From NCBI RefSeq assembly GCF_003112575.1, contig NZ_BEWC01000004.1, positions 124,001 through 188,000 of the forward strand: DNA of 64,000 nt. The letters run 5' to 3'. The stretch comes from Streptomyces ardesiacus. GTDB lineage: Bacteria; Actinomycetota; Actinomycetes; Streptomycetales; Streptomycetaceae. A model generated the notes under the pieces. It did not search any database. It saw nothing but the letters and a program-made list of their open reading frames with translations, and was not told the DNA's origin. Shown here one piece after another: positions 8,418-16,828 of the stretch. Every line of letters starts with the position of its first letter. Within the stretch, counting starts at the first letter, position 1. A program made the translations under genes and the position numbers.

Positions 8418-10769
8418 CTACTGCTGGTAGGAGCCGGGTCGCGGGGCTTCGTCGTGGTACTGGCCGGGCCGCTGGTGTCCGTCGTGCCGGTAGCCGCCCT
8501 GCTGGTAGGGCTGCCGCGGAGCCTGTGGCGCGGACGGCTGCCCGTACTGCTGCTCGGCGGCGAACCGCGCGTACTGGGGCTGCTCCTCGGCGTTGCGCCT
8601 GGCGGGCTCGGTCTGGTCCGGGAAGGAGGTCGGTCCGCCGGGGCGCGAGACCCTGCCGGGCCACCAGTTCCCCTTGCCCAGCGCCGTCATCAGGGCCGGC
8701 AGCACGTAGATCCGGATGATCACGGCGTCCAGCAGGATGGCGGCCGCGAGACCGACGCCCAACTGCTTGAACTCCACCATGCTCAGCGTGCCGAAGATCG
8801 CGAAGACTCCGACCATGACGATCGCGGCGCTGGTGACCACGCCCGCGGAGCGGGTGATGCCCTCACGGACGGCGGTCCTGGTCGGGGCGCCCGCGAGGGC
8901 CGCCTCGCGGATCCGGCTGACCACGAAGACGTGATAGTCCATCGACAGCCCGAACAGGACCACGAACAGGAACAGCGGCAGCCAGGAGACAACCGCGCCC
9001 GAGCTGTGGAAGTCGAGCAAACCCTCGGCCCAGGTGTTCTGGAAGACGGCGACCAGGACACCGAAGGCTGCCGCGGCGGAGAGCAGGTTGAGCAGGATCG
9101 CGGAGAGCGCCACGGCGATCGACCGGAAGATCAGCACCATGGTGACGAAGGTCAGCAGCAGGACGAAGCCCACCACCCAGGGCATGCGCTCCTCGAGGTG
9201 CGCCGTGAAGTCGACGCCCTGCGCCACCTTGCCGCCGACCGCGCTCTCGGCGCCCGGCACGTCCGCCATCGCGTGCGGCACCCACTCGCGCAGCACGTCC
9301 AGGGACTCACGGGCCCCGTCGCTCTTCGGCTGGAAAGGGGTGCCGACGTCGACGATGTGCACCCTGCCGTCCTCGGACACTTCGATGGTGGGGATGGAGT
9401 CGTGGGCGAAGAGTTCGTCCTTCGCGGTGCGCTCCAAGAGGCCGTTCAACGCGGTCTTCACGTCGTCGGCCCGGTCGGCGGGCGCCCGGACGGCGACCTG
9501 GTGCACGGTGCCCTTGCTGGGGAAGTGTGCCGTGAGCCGGTCCATCGCCCGCACCACGGCGATGTCCCGGGACAGGTCGTCGGAGCCCGGCTGCTTGAGC
9601 TTCATGTCGAGGGCCGGCACCGCCAGCAGCAGCAGCGCGCCCACGGACACCACCAGCGTGATGAACGGCTTCGACAGCGCCGGACGCAGCAGCGCGGGCC
9701 ACACCCGCGACTCGCCCGAGCGCATGGTGAGCCGCCACAGGAACGGCACCTTGGGCTTGTCGACCCAGCGTCCCAGCTTGGCGAGGAGGGCGGGCAGCAC
9801 GATCAGCGAGGCCAGTACGGCCACCGCCACCACGATGATCGAACCGGTGGCCAGGGAGGCGAAGGTCGCCTCGTGCGCCAGGTAGAGGCCGGCCATGGCC
9901 ACGATGACGGTGGTTCCGGACACCACGACCGTGTGCCCGGAGGTCTCCGCCGCGACCTCGATGGCGTCGACGTGGGACTTCCCCGCGCGGCGTTCCTCGC
10001 GCTCCCGCTTCAGGTAGAAGAGCGAGTAGTCCACGCCCACGGCCATGCCCATGAGCAGGATGACGTTGCCGACCGCGCTGGTCTCGGGCAGGACGTGGGA
10101 GGCGAGCGTGGACAGTCCGACGGCGGCGCCCACGCACGAGAGGGCCAGGACCACCGGCACGCCCGCCGCGATGATCGCTCCGAAGACCACGAGCAGGATC
10201 AGCAGGGTCAGCGGCAGGCTGATCAGCTCGGCCTTCTTGAAGTCCTCGCCGAGCGTCTCCGACAGGCCCTTGGCGGTCGAACCGGTGCCCACCTCGTCGA
10301 CCCGCACGCCCTCGTGGGCGTCCTGGACCGACGCTCCGGCGTCGAGCAACGGCTGCACGCGCCGGTCGGCGTTCTCGGTGTCGCCCTTCATCGTCACGGG
10401 GACCAGCAGGGCCTCGCCGTCGGGTGCGGGGACCGGGTCGCCGACGTCCTCCACCTCGTCGAGGGCCTTCATCCGCTCGACGACGTCCGCGGCGGCCTCG
10501 CGGCCGGCCGCAGGGTCCAGCTTCCCGCCGTCCTCGGCGGTGATCAGTACGTTCTCCTCGGCCTTCTCGGGGAAGTCACCGGAGTGAACGATCTTGCCGG
10601 CCCGGCCGGACTCGCGGACGCCGGACTCCTCGTCGCTGATCGCGTTCGTACCTGCCGCTCCGCCCAGAACGAGGCACGCGGCGACGAAGACGACCCACAG
10701 GCCGATGGCGGACCACGGGTGCGTGGCACTCCATCGCGCGATCCGTACTGTTGCCGGCTTCTTTCGCAC
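8418..10769 (-). CDS. MMPL family transporter
   Basis: A 783-residue RND-superfamily exporter of the MMPL type. It has an N-terminal membrane helix, a first periplasmic-side loop (about 40-190), a helix bundle with GMAVGVDYSLFYL, a second large loop, a second bundle with GLSMDYHVFVVSRIRE, and a Gln/Pro/Tyr-rich cytosolic tail of about 80 residues. The aspartates in the two VDY / MDY motifs are the expected proton-relay residues. Such proteins export lipids, siderophores or antibiotics. The long region upstream (10770-11178) carries four copies of a TGCGG-N4-CCGCA box that recurs upstream of the DedA / kinase / regulator cluster at 13765, so that two-component system probably controls this exporter. 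Confidence 0.93.
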   Translation of the reverse strand: MRKKPATVRIARWSATHPWSAIGLWVVFVAACLVLGGAAGTNAISDEESGVRESGRAGKIVHSGDFPEKAEENVLITAEDGGKLDPAAGREAAADVVERMKALDEVEDVGDPVPAPDGEALLVPVTMKGDTENADRRVQPLLDAGASVQDAHEGVRVDEVGTGSTAKGLSETLGEDFKKAELISLPLTLLILLVVFGAIIAAGVPVVLALSCVGAAVGLSTLASHVLPETSAVGNVILLMGMAVGVDYSLFYLKREREERRAGKSHVDAIEVAAETSGHTVVVSGTTVIVAMAGLYLAHEATFASLATGSIIVVAVAVLASLIVLPALLAKLGRWVDKPKVPFLWRLTMRSGESRVWPALLRPALSKPFITLVVSVGALLLLAVPALDMKLKQPGSDDLSRDIAVVRAMDRLTAHFPSKGTVHQVAVRAPADRADDVKTALNGLLERTAKDELFAHDSIPTIEVSEDGRVHIVDVGTPFQPKSDGARESLDVLREWVPHAMADVPGAESAVGGKVAQGVDFTAHLEERMPWVVGFVLLLTFVTMVLIFRSIAVALSAILLNLLSAAAAFGVLVAVFQNTWAEGLLDFHSSGAVVSWLPLFLFVVLFGLSMDYHVFVVSRIREAALAGAPTRTAVREGITRSAGVVTSAAIVMVGVFAIFGTLSMVEFKQLGVGLAAAILLDAVIIRIYVLPALMTALGKGNWWPGRVSRPGGPTSFPDQTEPARRNAEEQPQYARFAAEQQYGQPSAPQAPRQPYQQGGYRHDGHQRPGQYHDEAPRPGSYQQ

Positions 10770-10881
10770 CTTGCGTCCTTCCGTTGCTGCAGGCCGGCCC
10801 CAAAAGCGGGTCGGATCTCGACGAGCAGAACGCTAGATCCACCGGAAGTCGGGGGATACGAGGTAAACCGTCGTACTGACC

Positions 10882-10964
10882 GCGGCTTTCCGCAGGTTCA
10901 CCGTGCGGAAAGCCGCAGGTGCCGCCCTGCGGGAAACCGCAGGCAGAAACCTGCGGAAAACCGT
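10882..10964. promoter_or_regulatory. Four TGCGG-N4-CCGCA boxes upstream of the MMPL gene
   Basis: Copies lie at 10882-10896 (reverse), 10904-10919, 10927-10943 (CTGCGG-GAAA-CCGCAG, perfect) and 10951-10964 (right arm degenerate). Each has GCGG/CCGC arms around a 4-base A/G-rich centre. They cluster in the 409-base gene-free stretch between the MMPL start and the response-regulator end. No other gene is visible in that stretch. Confidence 0.7.
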
Positions 10965-11178
10965 AACGCCTCTTGGAATCCTCGCCCCTTGAAAGACGGA
11001 CGGTTACGTTCGGAGCGCGAATTGACCGGCGCCCCGAAAGGGTGAGCAATAGACGCACATTCCTTGGCGATGATCCGCCGAGGCGCGGCGACATTTGAGG
11101 GAGGAAATCGGAGTCACGGTCCTCACCCGGCAGCAGGGTGCCGAAATCGTCAGGAAAACAGAGGCGGCACGTCGCGCG

Positions 11179-11823
11179 TCAGGACTCCAGGTACCGCAGT
11201 ACGGCCAGGATCCGGCGGTTGTAGCCGGTGGCGTGGCCGAGTTCGAGCTTGTCGAAGATCATGTTGAGATTCTTCTCGACGGTGCTCATGGAGATGTGCA
11301 ACTTCTCCGAGATCGCCGCATTGGTGTGCCCCTGCGCCAGTGTCTCCAGGACGCTGCGCTCCCGAGGGGTCAGCCGGGCCAGCGGGTCGCTGTGTGTCGT
11401 GCGGATCACCAGCTGCCGTACGACCTCCGGGTCGATGGCGGCGCCGCCCGCCTCGATCCGTTCCAGTGCGTCGAGGAATTCCTCCACTTGGGCGACCCGG
11501 TCCTTCAGCAGGTAGCCGACCCGCTCCGCGTTCGCCGTGAGCAGCTGCGCCGCGTAGTTGCGCTCTATGTGCTGGGAGAGGACGAGCACCCCGACGCCGG
11601 GCCACCGCTTGCGGATCTCCAGCGCCGCCCGCAGCCCCTCGTCCGTGTGGGTGGGAGGCATCCGGATGTCCACGACGACCATGTCCGGCCGCAGCAGCTC
11701 GATCTCCCGCAGGAGGGCGACGGCGTCGCCCACTGCGGCCAGGACCTCGTGACCCTCCTCGCTGAGGAGCCGGACCAGCCCTTCTCGCAGCAGGGTCGAG
11801 TCCTCGGCCAGCATTACGCGCAC
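11179..11823 (-). CDS. LuxR/NarL-type response regulator
   Basis: A 214-residue regulator. The receiver domain has the acidic pair E7/D8, phosphoacceptor D52 (MVVVDIRMPP) and the lysine in YLLKDRV. The C-terminal LuxR helix-turn-helix (LTPRERSVLETLAQGHTNAAISEKLHISMSTVEKN) is complete. GTG at 11823 is preferred because it supplies the first beta strand (VRVMLAED); an ATG at 11814 would clip it. The start overlaps the stop of the histidine kinase gene, so the two are translationally coupled. Likely targets are the TGCGG-N4-CCGCA boxes next to the MMPL and dedA genes (inference from position). Confidence 0.92.
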   Translation of the reverse strand: MRVMLAEDSTLLREGLVRLLSEEGHEVLAAVGDAVALLREIELLRPDMVVVDIRMPPTHTDEGLRAALEIRKRWPGVGVLVLSQHIERNYAAQLLTANAERVGYLLKDRVAQVEEFLDALERIEAGGAAIDPEVVRQLVIRTTHSDPLARLTPRERSVLETLAQGHTNAAISEKLHISMSTVEKNLNMIFDKLELGHATGYNRRILAVLRYLES

Positions 11824-13034
11824 GGCAGCTCCGCGGTGATCGTGGTGGGGCCCCCTGAGGGGCTGTGGACGTGCAGCCGGCCGTCCAGGGCGCCGACGCG
11901 GGTGCGCAGCCCGGTCAGTCCGCTGCCCTCCGGCTTGGCGCCGCCGACGCCGTCGTCCTCGACCTGGACGACGAGGACCGGCCCGTACTTGCGGACGCTC
12001 ACCTGGATCTCCGTGGCGGCCGAGTGCTTGGCGGCGTTGGTCACCGCCTCCGACACGACGAAGTACGCGGCGGTCTCCACGGAGGCGGGCAGCGGCTCGG
12101 CGAGCGCGAAGTCGGTCCGGATGGGGATGCTGCACCGTTCCGACACCCCGGCGAGCGCCTCCTGGAGCCCCAGATTGTCCAGCGCCGTCGGATACACCCG
12201 CCAGGCCACTTCCCGCAGTTCCGTCAGGACGTCCTGTGATTCCTTGTGGGCCTGCTCCAGCAGGCTGCGCGCCTGCTCGGGCGTGCGGCCGCCGCGACGG
12301 GCCCGCCCGAGGAGCATGGCCAGCGCGACCAGACGCTGCTGCACGCCGTCGTGCAGGTCCCGCTCGATGCGCCGGCGCTCGGTGTCGACGGCCTGGAGCA
12401 CCGCTGCCCGGCTGGTGGCCAACTCGTCGATGCGTTGCTGCATCTGCTCGCGCTCCGAGGGCCCGAAGCACTCTCGGGCCATCCGCGCGTCGAGCGCCTC
12501 CAGCGAGAGCAGGCCCTGTACGTCCAGGAAGAGCAGCACCCCGCCGAGTACGACTTGGGTGACCAGTTCCCGGCCGTCGAGGGTGCCCCGGGCCAGACTC
12601 GCGACGAGCAGGCCCGCGAGGACGGCGCCGAAGGCGAGGAGGCCGAGCACCACGCCGGTGATCAGGCCGGCGTAGGCACGGGCGGCGAGGTAGCGCAGGA
12701 TGTGCTGGTCGGGCACGGGACGATCGGGGAAGGAGTCCCCGAAGAAGACCGAGCGGCGCCACCGTTCGAGGGCCGTCAGCCGCCGGGCTCCGGAGGTGAG
12801 GACGGCGAACGCCCAGCGCCGGGTGCGCGGCCACAGCAGGAGCGGGCCGAGCGGGACACCGGCGACGACGAAGTACAACAGTCCCAGCACCGCGGTCAGA
12901 CAGCCCAGGAAGACGCCCGCGGCGCGCCGCGGCAGCGCCGGGGCGGGCTTGGCCGCGGGCTCTGCTGCCGGCAACGTGGTTCCGGGCACCGTCGGGAGGG
13001 GCTGGATGGTCGTGTCCGCCGAATCCCCCTGCAC
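11814..13034 (-). CDS. Sensor histidine kinase with Gaf-less membrane sensor domain
   Basis: About 406 residues. The N-terminal half has several hydrophobic segments (GVFLGCLTAVLGLLYFVVAG, LITGVVLGLLAFGAVLAGLLVASLA, LVTQVVLGGVLLFLDVQGL), a sensor-domain arrangement seen in NarL-partner kinases. The HisKA_3 box ERRRIERDLHDGVQQRL carries the phosphorylated histidine, and the ATPase domain shows SEAVTNAAKHS and DDGVGGA. The start is uncertain: GTG at 13034 is the best candidate between the upstream dedA stop (13103) and the first helix. It is coupled to the response regulator by overlap and probably cotranscribed with dedA. Confidence 0.88.
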   Translation of the reverse strand: MQGDSADTTIQPLPTVPGTTLPAAEPAAKPAPALPRRAAGVFLGCLTAVLGLLYFVVAGVPLGPLLLWPRTRRWAFAVLTSGARRLTALERWRRSVFFGDSFPDRPVPDQHILRYLAARAYAGLITGVVLGLLAFGAVLAGLLVASLARGTLDGRELVTQVVLGGVLLFLDVQGLLSLEALDARMARECFGPSEREQMQQRIDELATSRAAVLQAVDTERRRIERDLHDGVQQRLVALAMLLGRARRGGRTPEQARSLLEQAHKESQDVLTELREVAWRVYPTALDNLGLQEALAGVSERCSIPIRTDFALAEPLPASVETAAYFVVSEAVTNAAKHSAATEIQVSVRKYGPVLVVQVEDDGVGGAKPEGSGLTGLRTRVGALDGRLHVHSPSGGPTTITAELPCA

Positions 13035-13102
13035 ATTCGGTGAGCCTAGTGGGGCGGCGCAACCGGGGCAAGATCGCTCGGTCCGGGTCAGGACGGGACT
13101 GG

Positions 13103-13765
13103 TCACGACGAGCGGCGGTGCTGGGCGGTGCCGCGCGAGCGCAGCCGGACCAGGATGTAGAAGGCCAGGGCGAGGACCACCATGACCAGGACGGCCTTGC
13201 TGATCACACCGACGTAGTCGCCGACCTTGTCCCACTGGTCGCCCAGCCAGTATCCCGACATGACGAGCACGGTGTTCCACGTCAGCGTGCCCAGGCCCGT
13301 GAGGGCCAGGAAGGTCGGCAGGGGCATGCGTTCCAGGCCGGCCGGCACGGAGATGAGGCTGCGGAAGATCGGCACCATGCGGCCGAGGAAGACGGCCTTG
13401 GTGCCGTGCTTGGCGAACCACTCCTCCGTCCGCTCCAGGTCGGAGGTCTTGACCAGCGGCAGCTTCGCCCAGATCGCGTACATCCGCTCGCGGCCGACCA
13501 GTGCGCCGATCCAGTAGAGGACCGCGGCTCCCACCACGGACCCGAGAGTGGTCCAGAAGAGGGCCGCGAACAGGCTGATGACTCCCTGTCCGGCGGCGAA
13601 GCCGGTCAACGGCAGGATGATCTCGCTCGGCAGCGGCGGGAAAACGTTCTCCAGGGCGACAGCGAGGCCGGCGCCGGGCGCGCCCATGGCGTCGACCAGG
13701 TCGGCCGCCCATCCCGCGATGCCGTCCGCAGGCTCCTGTGGCAGCGCAAGGGGGATGTGGTCCAT
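13103..13765 (-). CDS. DedA family membrane protein
   Basis: A 220-residue integral membrane protein of the DedA/VTT group. It contains the hallmark ENVFPPLPSEIILPLTGFAAG, a GSVVGAAVLYWIGALVGRE helix pair, WFAKHGTKAVFLGRMVPIFRSLISVPAG with the conserved arginine, and two C-terminal helices. DedA proteins are thought to be proton-driven lipid scramblases or carriers needed for envelope stress and drug tolerance. The ATG at 13765 is assigned from the family start. It lies 70 bases ahead of the sensor kinase in the same direction, suggesting a dedA-kinase-regulator operon. Confidence 0.92.
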   Translation of the reverse strand: MDHIPLALPQEPADGIAGWAADLVDAMGAPGAGLAVALENVFPPLPSEIILPLTGFAAGQGVISLFAALFWTTLGSVVGAAVLYWIGALVGRERMYAIWAKLPLVKTSDLERTEEWFAKHGTKAVFLGRMVPIFRSLISVPAGLERMPLPTFLALTGLGTLTWNTVLVMSGYWLGDQWDKVGDYVGVISKAVLVMVVLALAFYILVRLRSRGTAQHRRSS

Positions 13766-13871
13766 ACGAAGTCTCCAGGTACGAAGCGCACGCCGCGGGC
13801 CGGTGCCGCGATCCGTTGACCACGCTAGAAGTGCCTGCTCAGCGCCGGTATGCGGATAGCCGTCGAAGTCG

Positions 13872-13920
13872 TACGGTTTCCCGCACCTCGGACCCTGCGG
13901 TTTTCCGCAGGGTCCGAGGT
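13872..13920. promoter_or_regulatory. Two TGCGG-N4-CCGCA boxes within a long hairpin upstream of dedA
   Basis: TACGGTTTCCCGCA (13872-13885) is one box in reverse orientation. ACCTCGGACCCTGCGG (13885-13900), TTTT, then CCGCAGGGTCCGAGGT (13905-13920) form a perfect 16-bp inverted repeat whose core, CTGCGGTTTTCCGCAG, is the second box. Besides being a regulator site, the stem could stop transcription coming from arsI. The remainder of 13766-14231 holds no gene that I can support. Confidence 0.7.
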
Positions 13921-14231
13921 GGGGGCGGACGGGGAATCGGCAGCAAGGTGCCGGCGGAACGGCATTCGTTGGACGCCCTGTTTCCGGCCTGATCGGCCTC
14001 CCCCCTCTTGCCCCCCTCAAGTCCCGTTGGCTGCAACGGACTTGGCTCTGCGCCCATCAGGACGAACGACGTCACCATGCAGTTACTGACCTCCAAAGCG
14101 TGGTGTCGTAGGGGCTGACGCCTGAAGAGCAGGTCGTGGGAGCCGAGTTGTCGGCTTGCCCGGTAGATCGCCCGGGCGTCGACCGGTCCGGGGCCCGATC
14201 AGCCCCGGACCGGCACCCCGCACGCGATGCC

Positions 14232-14702
14232 TCAGCCACCGCAGGCGCAGCCCGCCGCAGGCGTGGCCTCGGCCGCCTCCGGCCGGCCGGAACAGCAGGC
14301 GTCGCCGTCCAGGTCGGCACTCTTGCCCATCTGGTCGGCATCGGCCTTGACGACGTAGACCTCCCACGGCTCCTTGCCGGGGCCGGTCACCCAGACCTTG
14401 TCCTGGAGGGCATAGCAGCAGGACGTGTCGCTCTCCTCGAAGGTGGCGAGCCCGGCCTCCTTGAGCCGGGTGGTGGCGGCGGTGACCTCGTCGGTGCTCT
14501 CCACCTCGACGCCGAGGTGGTCCAGGCGGGTCTCCTGTCCCGGCTCGCCCTCGATGAGGACGAGCTTGAGCGGCGGGGCGGTGATCGCGAAGTTCGCGTA
14601 GCCGGGACGGCGCTTGGCGGGCTCGACCCCGAAGAGCTTGGAGTAGAAGGCGACGGACGCTTCGAGGTCAGCGACGTTGAGCGCGAGCTGGGCACGGGAC
14701 AT
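14232..14702 (-). CDS. arsI: ArsI/CadI family VOC metalloenzyme (organoarsenical C-As lyase type)
   Basis: A 156-residue vicinal-oxygen-chelate protein. Candidate iron ligands Q5, H62 and E114 are in the expected places, and the vicinal pair C95-C96 (SDTSCCYALQ) is the substrate-binding signature of ArsI. The C-terminus has additional cysteines (CCSG and CACGG). ArsI splits the carbon-arsenic bond of trivalent methyl- or aryl-arsenicals with oxygen; the related CadI is induced by cadmium. It is divergent from arsR-acr3-arsC, with arsR-type repeats in the 80-base gap, so it is almost surely part of the same arsenic response. Confidence 0.88.
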   Translation of the reverse strand: MSRAQLALNVADLEASVAFYSKLFGVEPAKRRPGYANFAITAPPLKLVLIEGEPGQETRLDHLGVEVESTDEVTAATTRLKEAGLATFEESDTSCCYALQDKVWVTGPGKEPWEVYVVKADADQMGKSADLDGDACCSGRPEAAEATPAAGCACGG

Positions 14703-14725
14703 TACGGACTCCCCCATCAGGTTGC

Positions 14726-14773
14726 ATTGAACACTGTCGATACAACCTTGCGCCTTGAATCGAAGAACGTCAA
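14726..14773. promoter_or_regulatory. Divergent ars promoter with ArsR operator
   Basis: ATTGA at 14726-14730 and TTGA-N11-TCAA at 14755-14773 lie between arsI and arsR. Such short TTGA/TCAA dyads are typical ArsR/SmtB contact sites. The arsR ATG follows 9 bases later. Confidence 0.5.
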
Positions 14774-14782
14774 CATAGAGGC

Positions 14783-15184
14783 ATGTCGAAACAAGAGCTT
14801 GTGGTGCTCGGCCAGGACGACACCAGGGGGTGCTGCCCCGCCCTGCTGACCACCCCACTGGCCGAGGGCCAGGCAGAGACGCTGGCGAAGGTGTTCAAGG
14901 CCCTGGGCGACCCGGTGCGGCTGCGGCTGCTGTCGATGATCGCCTCCCGCGCGGGCGGGGAGGTCTGCGTCTGCGACCTCACCCCCGCCTTCGACCTGTC
15001 GCAACCGACGATCTCCCACCACCTCAAGCTGCTCAGGCAGGCCGGGCTCATCGCCTCCGAACGCCGCGGTACGTGGGTGTACTACCGGCTCCTGCCAGAG
15101 ATGACCGACCGCCTCGCCCAGATCCTCACCCGGCCCGCCGGACAGCCGCCGACCGCAACCGCGACCACCGGTGCCGCCTCATGA
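14783..15184 (+). CDS. arsR: ArsR family metalloregulator
   Basis: A 133-residue winged-helix repressor. The HTH region reads RLRLLSMIASRAGGEVCVCDLTPAFDLSQPTISHHLKLL. C62 and C64 (CVCDL) occupy the classic As(III) site of ArsR, and a second cysteine pair, C17-C18, near the N-terminus could supply another ligand, as in actinobacterial variants. It represses the arsenic genes until trivalent arsenic binds. The stop overlaps the acr3 ATG (ATGA at 15181-15184), so it leads an arsR-acr3-arsC operon and faces arsI. Confidence 0.95.
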   Translation: MSKQELVVLGQDDTRGCCPALLTTPLAEGQAETLAKVFKALGDPVRLRLLSMIASRAGGEVCVCDLTPAFDLSQPTISHHLKLLRQAGLIASERRGTWVYYRLLPEMTDRLAQILTRPAGQPPTATATTGAAS

Positions 15185-16305
15185 GCGCCGACACCACCAC
15201 GGCCGTGGCGCCCACGGGCCCGGCCGCCGGGCGGCTCTCGTTCCTGGACCGCTTCCTGGCCGTTTGGATTCTGATCGCGATGGGCGTGGGCCTGGGCCTG
15301 GGCCGCCTCGTTTCGGGCCTCGGTGACGCACTCGCCAAGGTCACCGTCACCGGCGTCTCCCTGCCCATCGCACTGGGCCTGCTGGTGATGATGTACCCGG
15401 TGCTCGCCAAGGTGCGCTACGACCGGCTGGACGCCATCACCCGCGACCGGCGCCTGCTCATCCCCTCCCTGGTACTGAACTGGATCATCGGCCCGGCGCT
15501 GATGTTCGCCCTCGCCTGGCTTTTCCTGCCCGACCTGCCCGAGTACCGCACCGGCCTGGTCATCGTCGGCCTCGCCCGCTGCATCGCCATGGTCATCATC
15601 TGGAACGACCTCGCCTGCGGAAACCGGGAAGCCGCCGCCGTCCTGGTCGCCCTGAACTCCGTGTTCCAGGTGATCGCCTTCAGTGTGCTCGGCTGGTTCT
15701 ACCTCTCCGTGCTGCCCGGCTGGCTCGGCCTGGAGCAGACCGGACTGAACATCTCGATGTGGGAGATCGCCCGCTCCGTACTGATCTTCCTCGGCATTCC
15801 TCTGCTGGCCGGGTTCCTCACCCGCCGCCTGGGCGAGAAGGCCAGGGGCCGCACCTGGTACGAGACGAAGCTGATTCCGCGTATCGGCCCGTTCGCCCTT
15901 TACGGGCTGCTGTTCACCATCGTGGTGCTCTTCGCTCTCCAGGGCGACTCCATCACCTCCCAGCCGCTCGACGTCGCCCGCATCGCACTGCCGCTCCTCG
16001 TGTACTTCGCCGTGATGTGGGCCGGGTCCATGGCCGTCGGCCGCGCGGTCGGACTGGACTACCCGAAGGCGACGACGCTGGCGTTCACCGCCGCGGGCAA
16101 CAACTTCGAGCTGGCCATCGCCGTCGCCATCGCCACCTTCGGCGCCACCTCCGGCCAAGCCCTCGCCGGCGTCGTCGGCCCTCTCATCGAAGTACCGGTC
16201 CTCATCGGTCTCGTCCACGTGGCCCTGGCCGTCCGACGCCACTTCCCTCCGCCCGTCATGCCGTCCGGTCGGACCGTCGCCCCGGAAGGCTCTGCCCGTG
16301 CCTGA
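15181..16305 (+). CDS. acr3: Acr3 arsenite efflux transporter
   Basis: A 374-residue carrier of the bile/arsenite/riboflavin transporter superfamily, with ten predicted membrane helices. The essential cysteine in helix 4 is C134 (LARCIAMVIIWNDLACGNRE), and the conserved glutamate in helix 9 is E310 (TAAGNNFELAIAV). It exports arsenite using the proton gradient. The ATG overlaps the arsR stop and its own end overlaps the arsC start by 8 bases, so translation of all three is coupled. Some annotations call this gene arsB; the sequence is clearly Acr3, not the ArsB family. Confidence 0.96.
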   Translation: MSADTTTAVAPTGPAAGRLSFLDRFLAVWILIAMGVGLGLGRLVSGLGDALAKVTVTGVSLPIALGLLVMMYPVLAKVRYDRLDAITRDRRLLIPSLVLNWIIGPALMFALAWLFLPDLPEYRTGLVIVGLARCIAMVIIWNDLACGNREAAAVLVALNSVFQVIAFSVLGWFYLSVLPGWLGLEQTGLNISMWEIARSVLIFLGIPLLAGFLTRRLGEKARGRTWYETKLIPRIGPFALYGLLFTIVVLFALQGDSITSQPLDVARIALPLLVYFAVMWAGSMAVGRAVGLDYPKATTLAFTAAGNNFELAIAVAIATFGATSGQALAGVVGPLIEVPVLIGLVHVALAVRRHFPPPVMPSGRTVAPEGSARA

Positions 16306-16705
16306 GACCAAGCCGTCCGTGCTCTTCGTGTGCGTGCACAACGCAGGCCGCTCCCAGATGGCCGCCGCGTTCCTCGCCCACCTCGCCGAAGGACAGGTCG
16401 AGGTCCGCTCCGCCGGATCCGCCCCGGCCGACGCCGTGAACCCGGCCGTCGTCGAAGCGATGGCCGAGATCGGCATCGACCTGTCCGCCGAAACGCCCAA
16501 GATCCTCACCGCGGAGGCGCTACAGGCATCCGACGTGGTGATCACCATGGGCTGCGGCGACACCTGCCCCGTCTTCCCCGGCACGAGGTACCTCGACTGG
16601 GCACTCGACGACCCGGCCGGTCAGGGCATCGACGCTATCCGGCCCATCCGCGACGAGATCGCACAGCGCGTTCGCAGCATGCTCACCGAACTCCGAACCC
16701 ACTGA
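16298..16705 (+). CDS. arsC: Arsenate reductase, low-molecular-weight phosphatase type
   Basis: A 135-residue enzyme with the P-loop CVHNAGRS (C12-X5-R18) at the N-terminus and additional cysteines C86 and C90 (MGCGDTCPVF). It reduces arsenate to arsenite for export by Acr3. In actinomycetes related enzymes use mycothiol or thioredoxin; the C86/C90 pair fits the thioredoxin-type resolving cysteines, but the choice cannot be made from sequence alone. The GTG at 16298 overlaps acr3, so it is the last gene of the operon. Confidence 0.95.
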   Translation: MPETKPSVLFVCVHNAGRSQMAAAFLAHLAEGQVEVRSAGSAPADAVNPAVVEAMAEIGIDLSAETPKILTAEALQASDVVITMGCGDTCPVFPGTRYLDWALDDPAGQGIDAIRPIRDEIAQRVRSMLTELRTH

Positions 16706-16739
16706 CACGTCCCACGGCAGAAAGGCTGACGTCGTCGTG

Positions 16740-16812
16740 GCAGACGGTGCACTGGCCCCGGCCTCCTCCCTGAAGGCCGGACGAGAGTGCCAGGCTCCTC
16801 GCGCCCGTCTGC
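16740..16812. terminator. Nested inverted repeat between convergent genes
   Basis: GCAGACGG (16740-16747) pairs with CCGTCTGC (16805-16812), and inside it CCGGCCT (16758-16764) pairs with AGGCCGG (16774-16780). Placed between the ends of arsC and the SDR gene, it fits a bidirectional terminator. Confidence 0.5.
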
Positions 16813-16828
16813 GTGAGACGGACCGACC

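Noticed and set aside
8406-11045. Long forward reading frame of 879 codons opposite the MMPL gene
   Set aside because: Antisense shadow caused by high GC: the protein is His/Gly/Arg-rich without domains, while the reverse strand has a full MMPL transporter.
11179-13071. One 630-codon reverse frame covering kinase and regulator
   Set aside because: The kinase is readable in another frame up to 11814 and the first 415 residues are low-complexity; only the last part is the response regulator.
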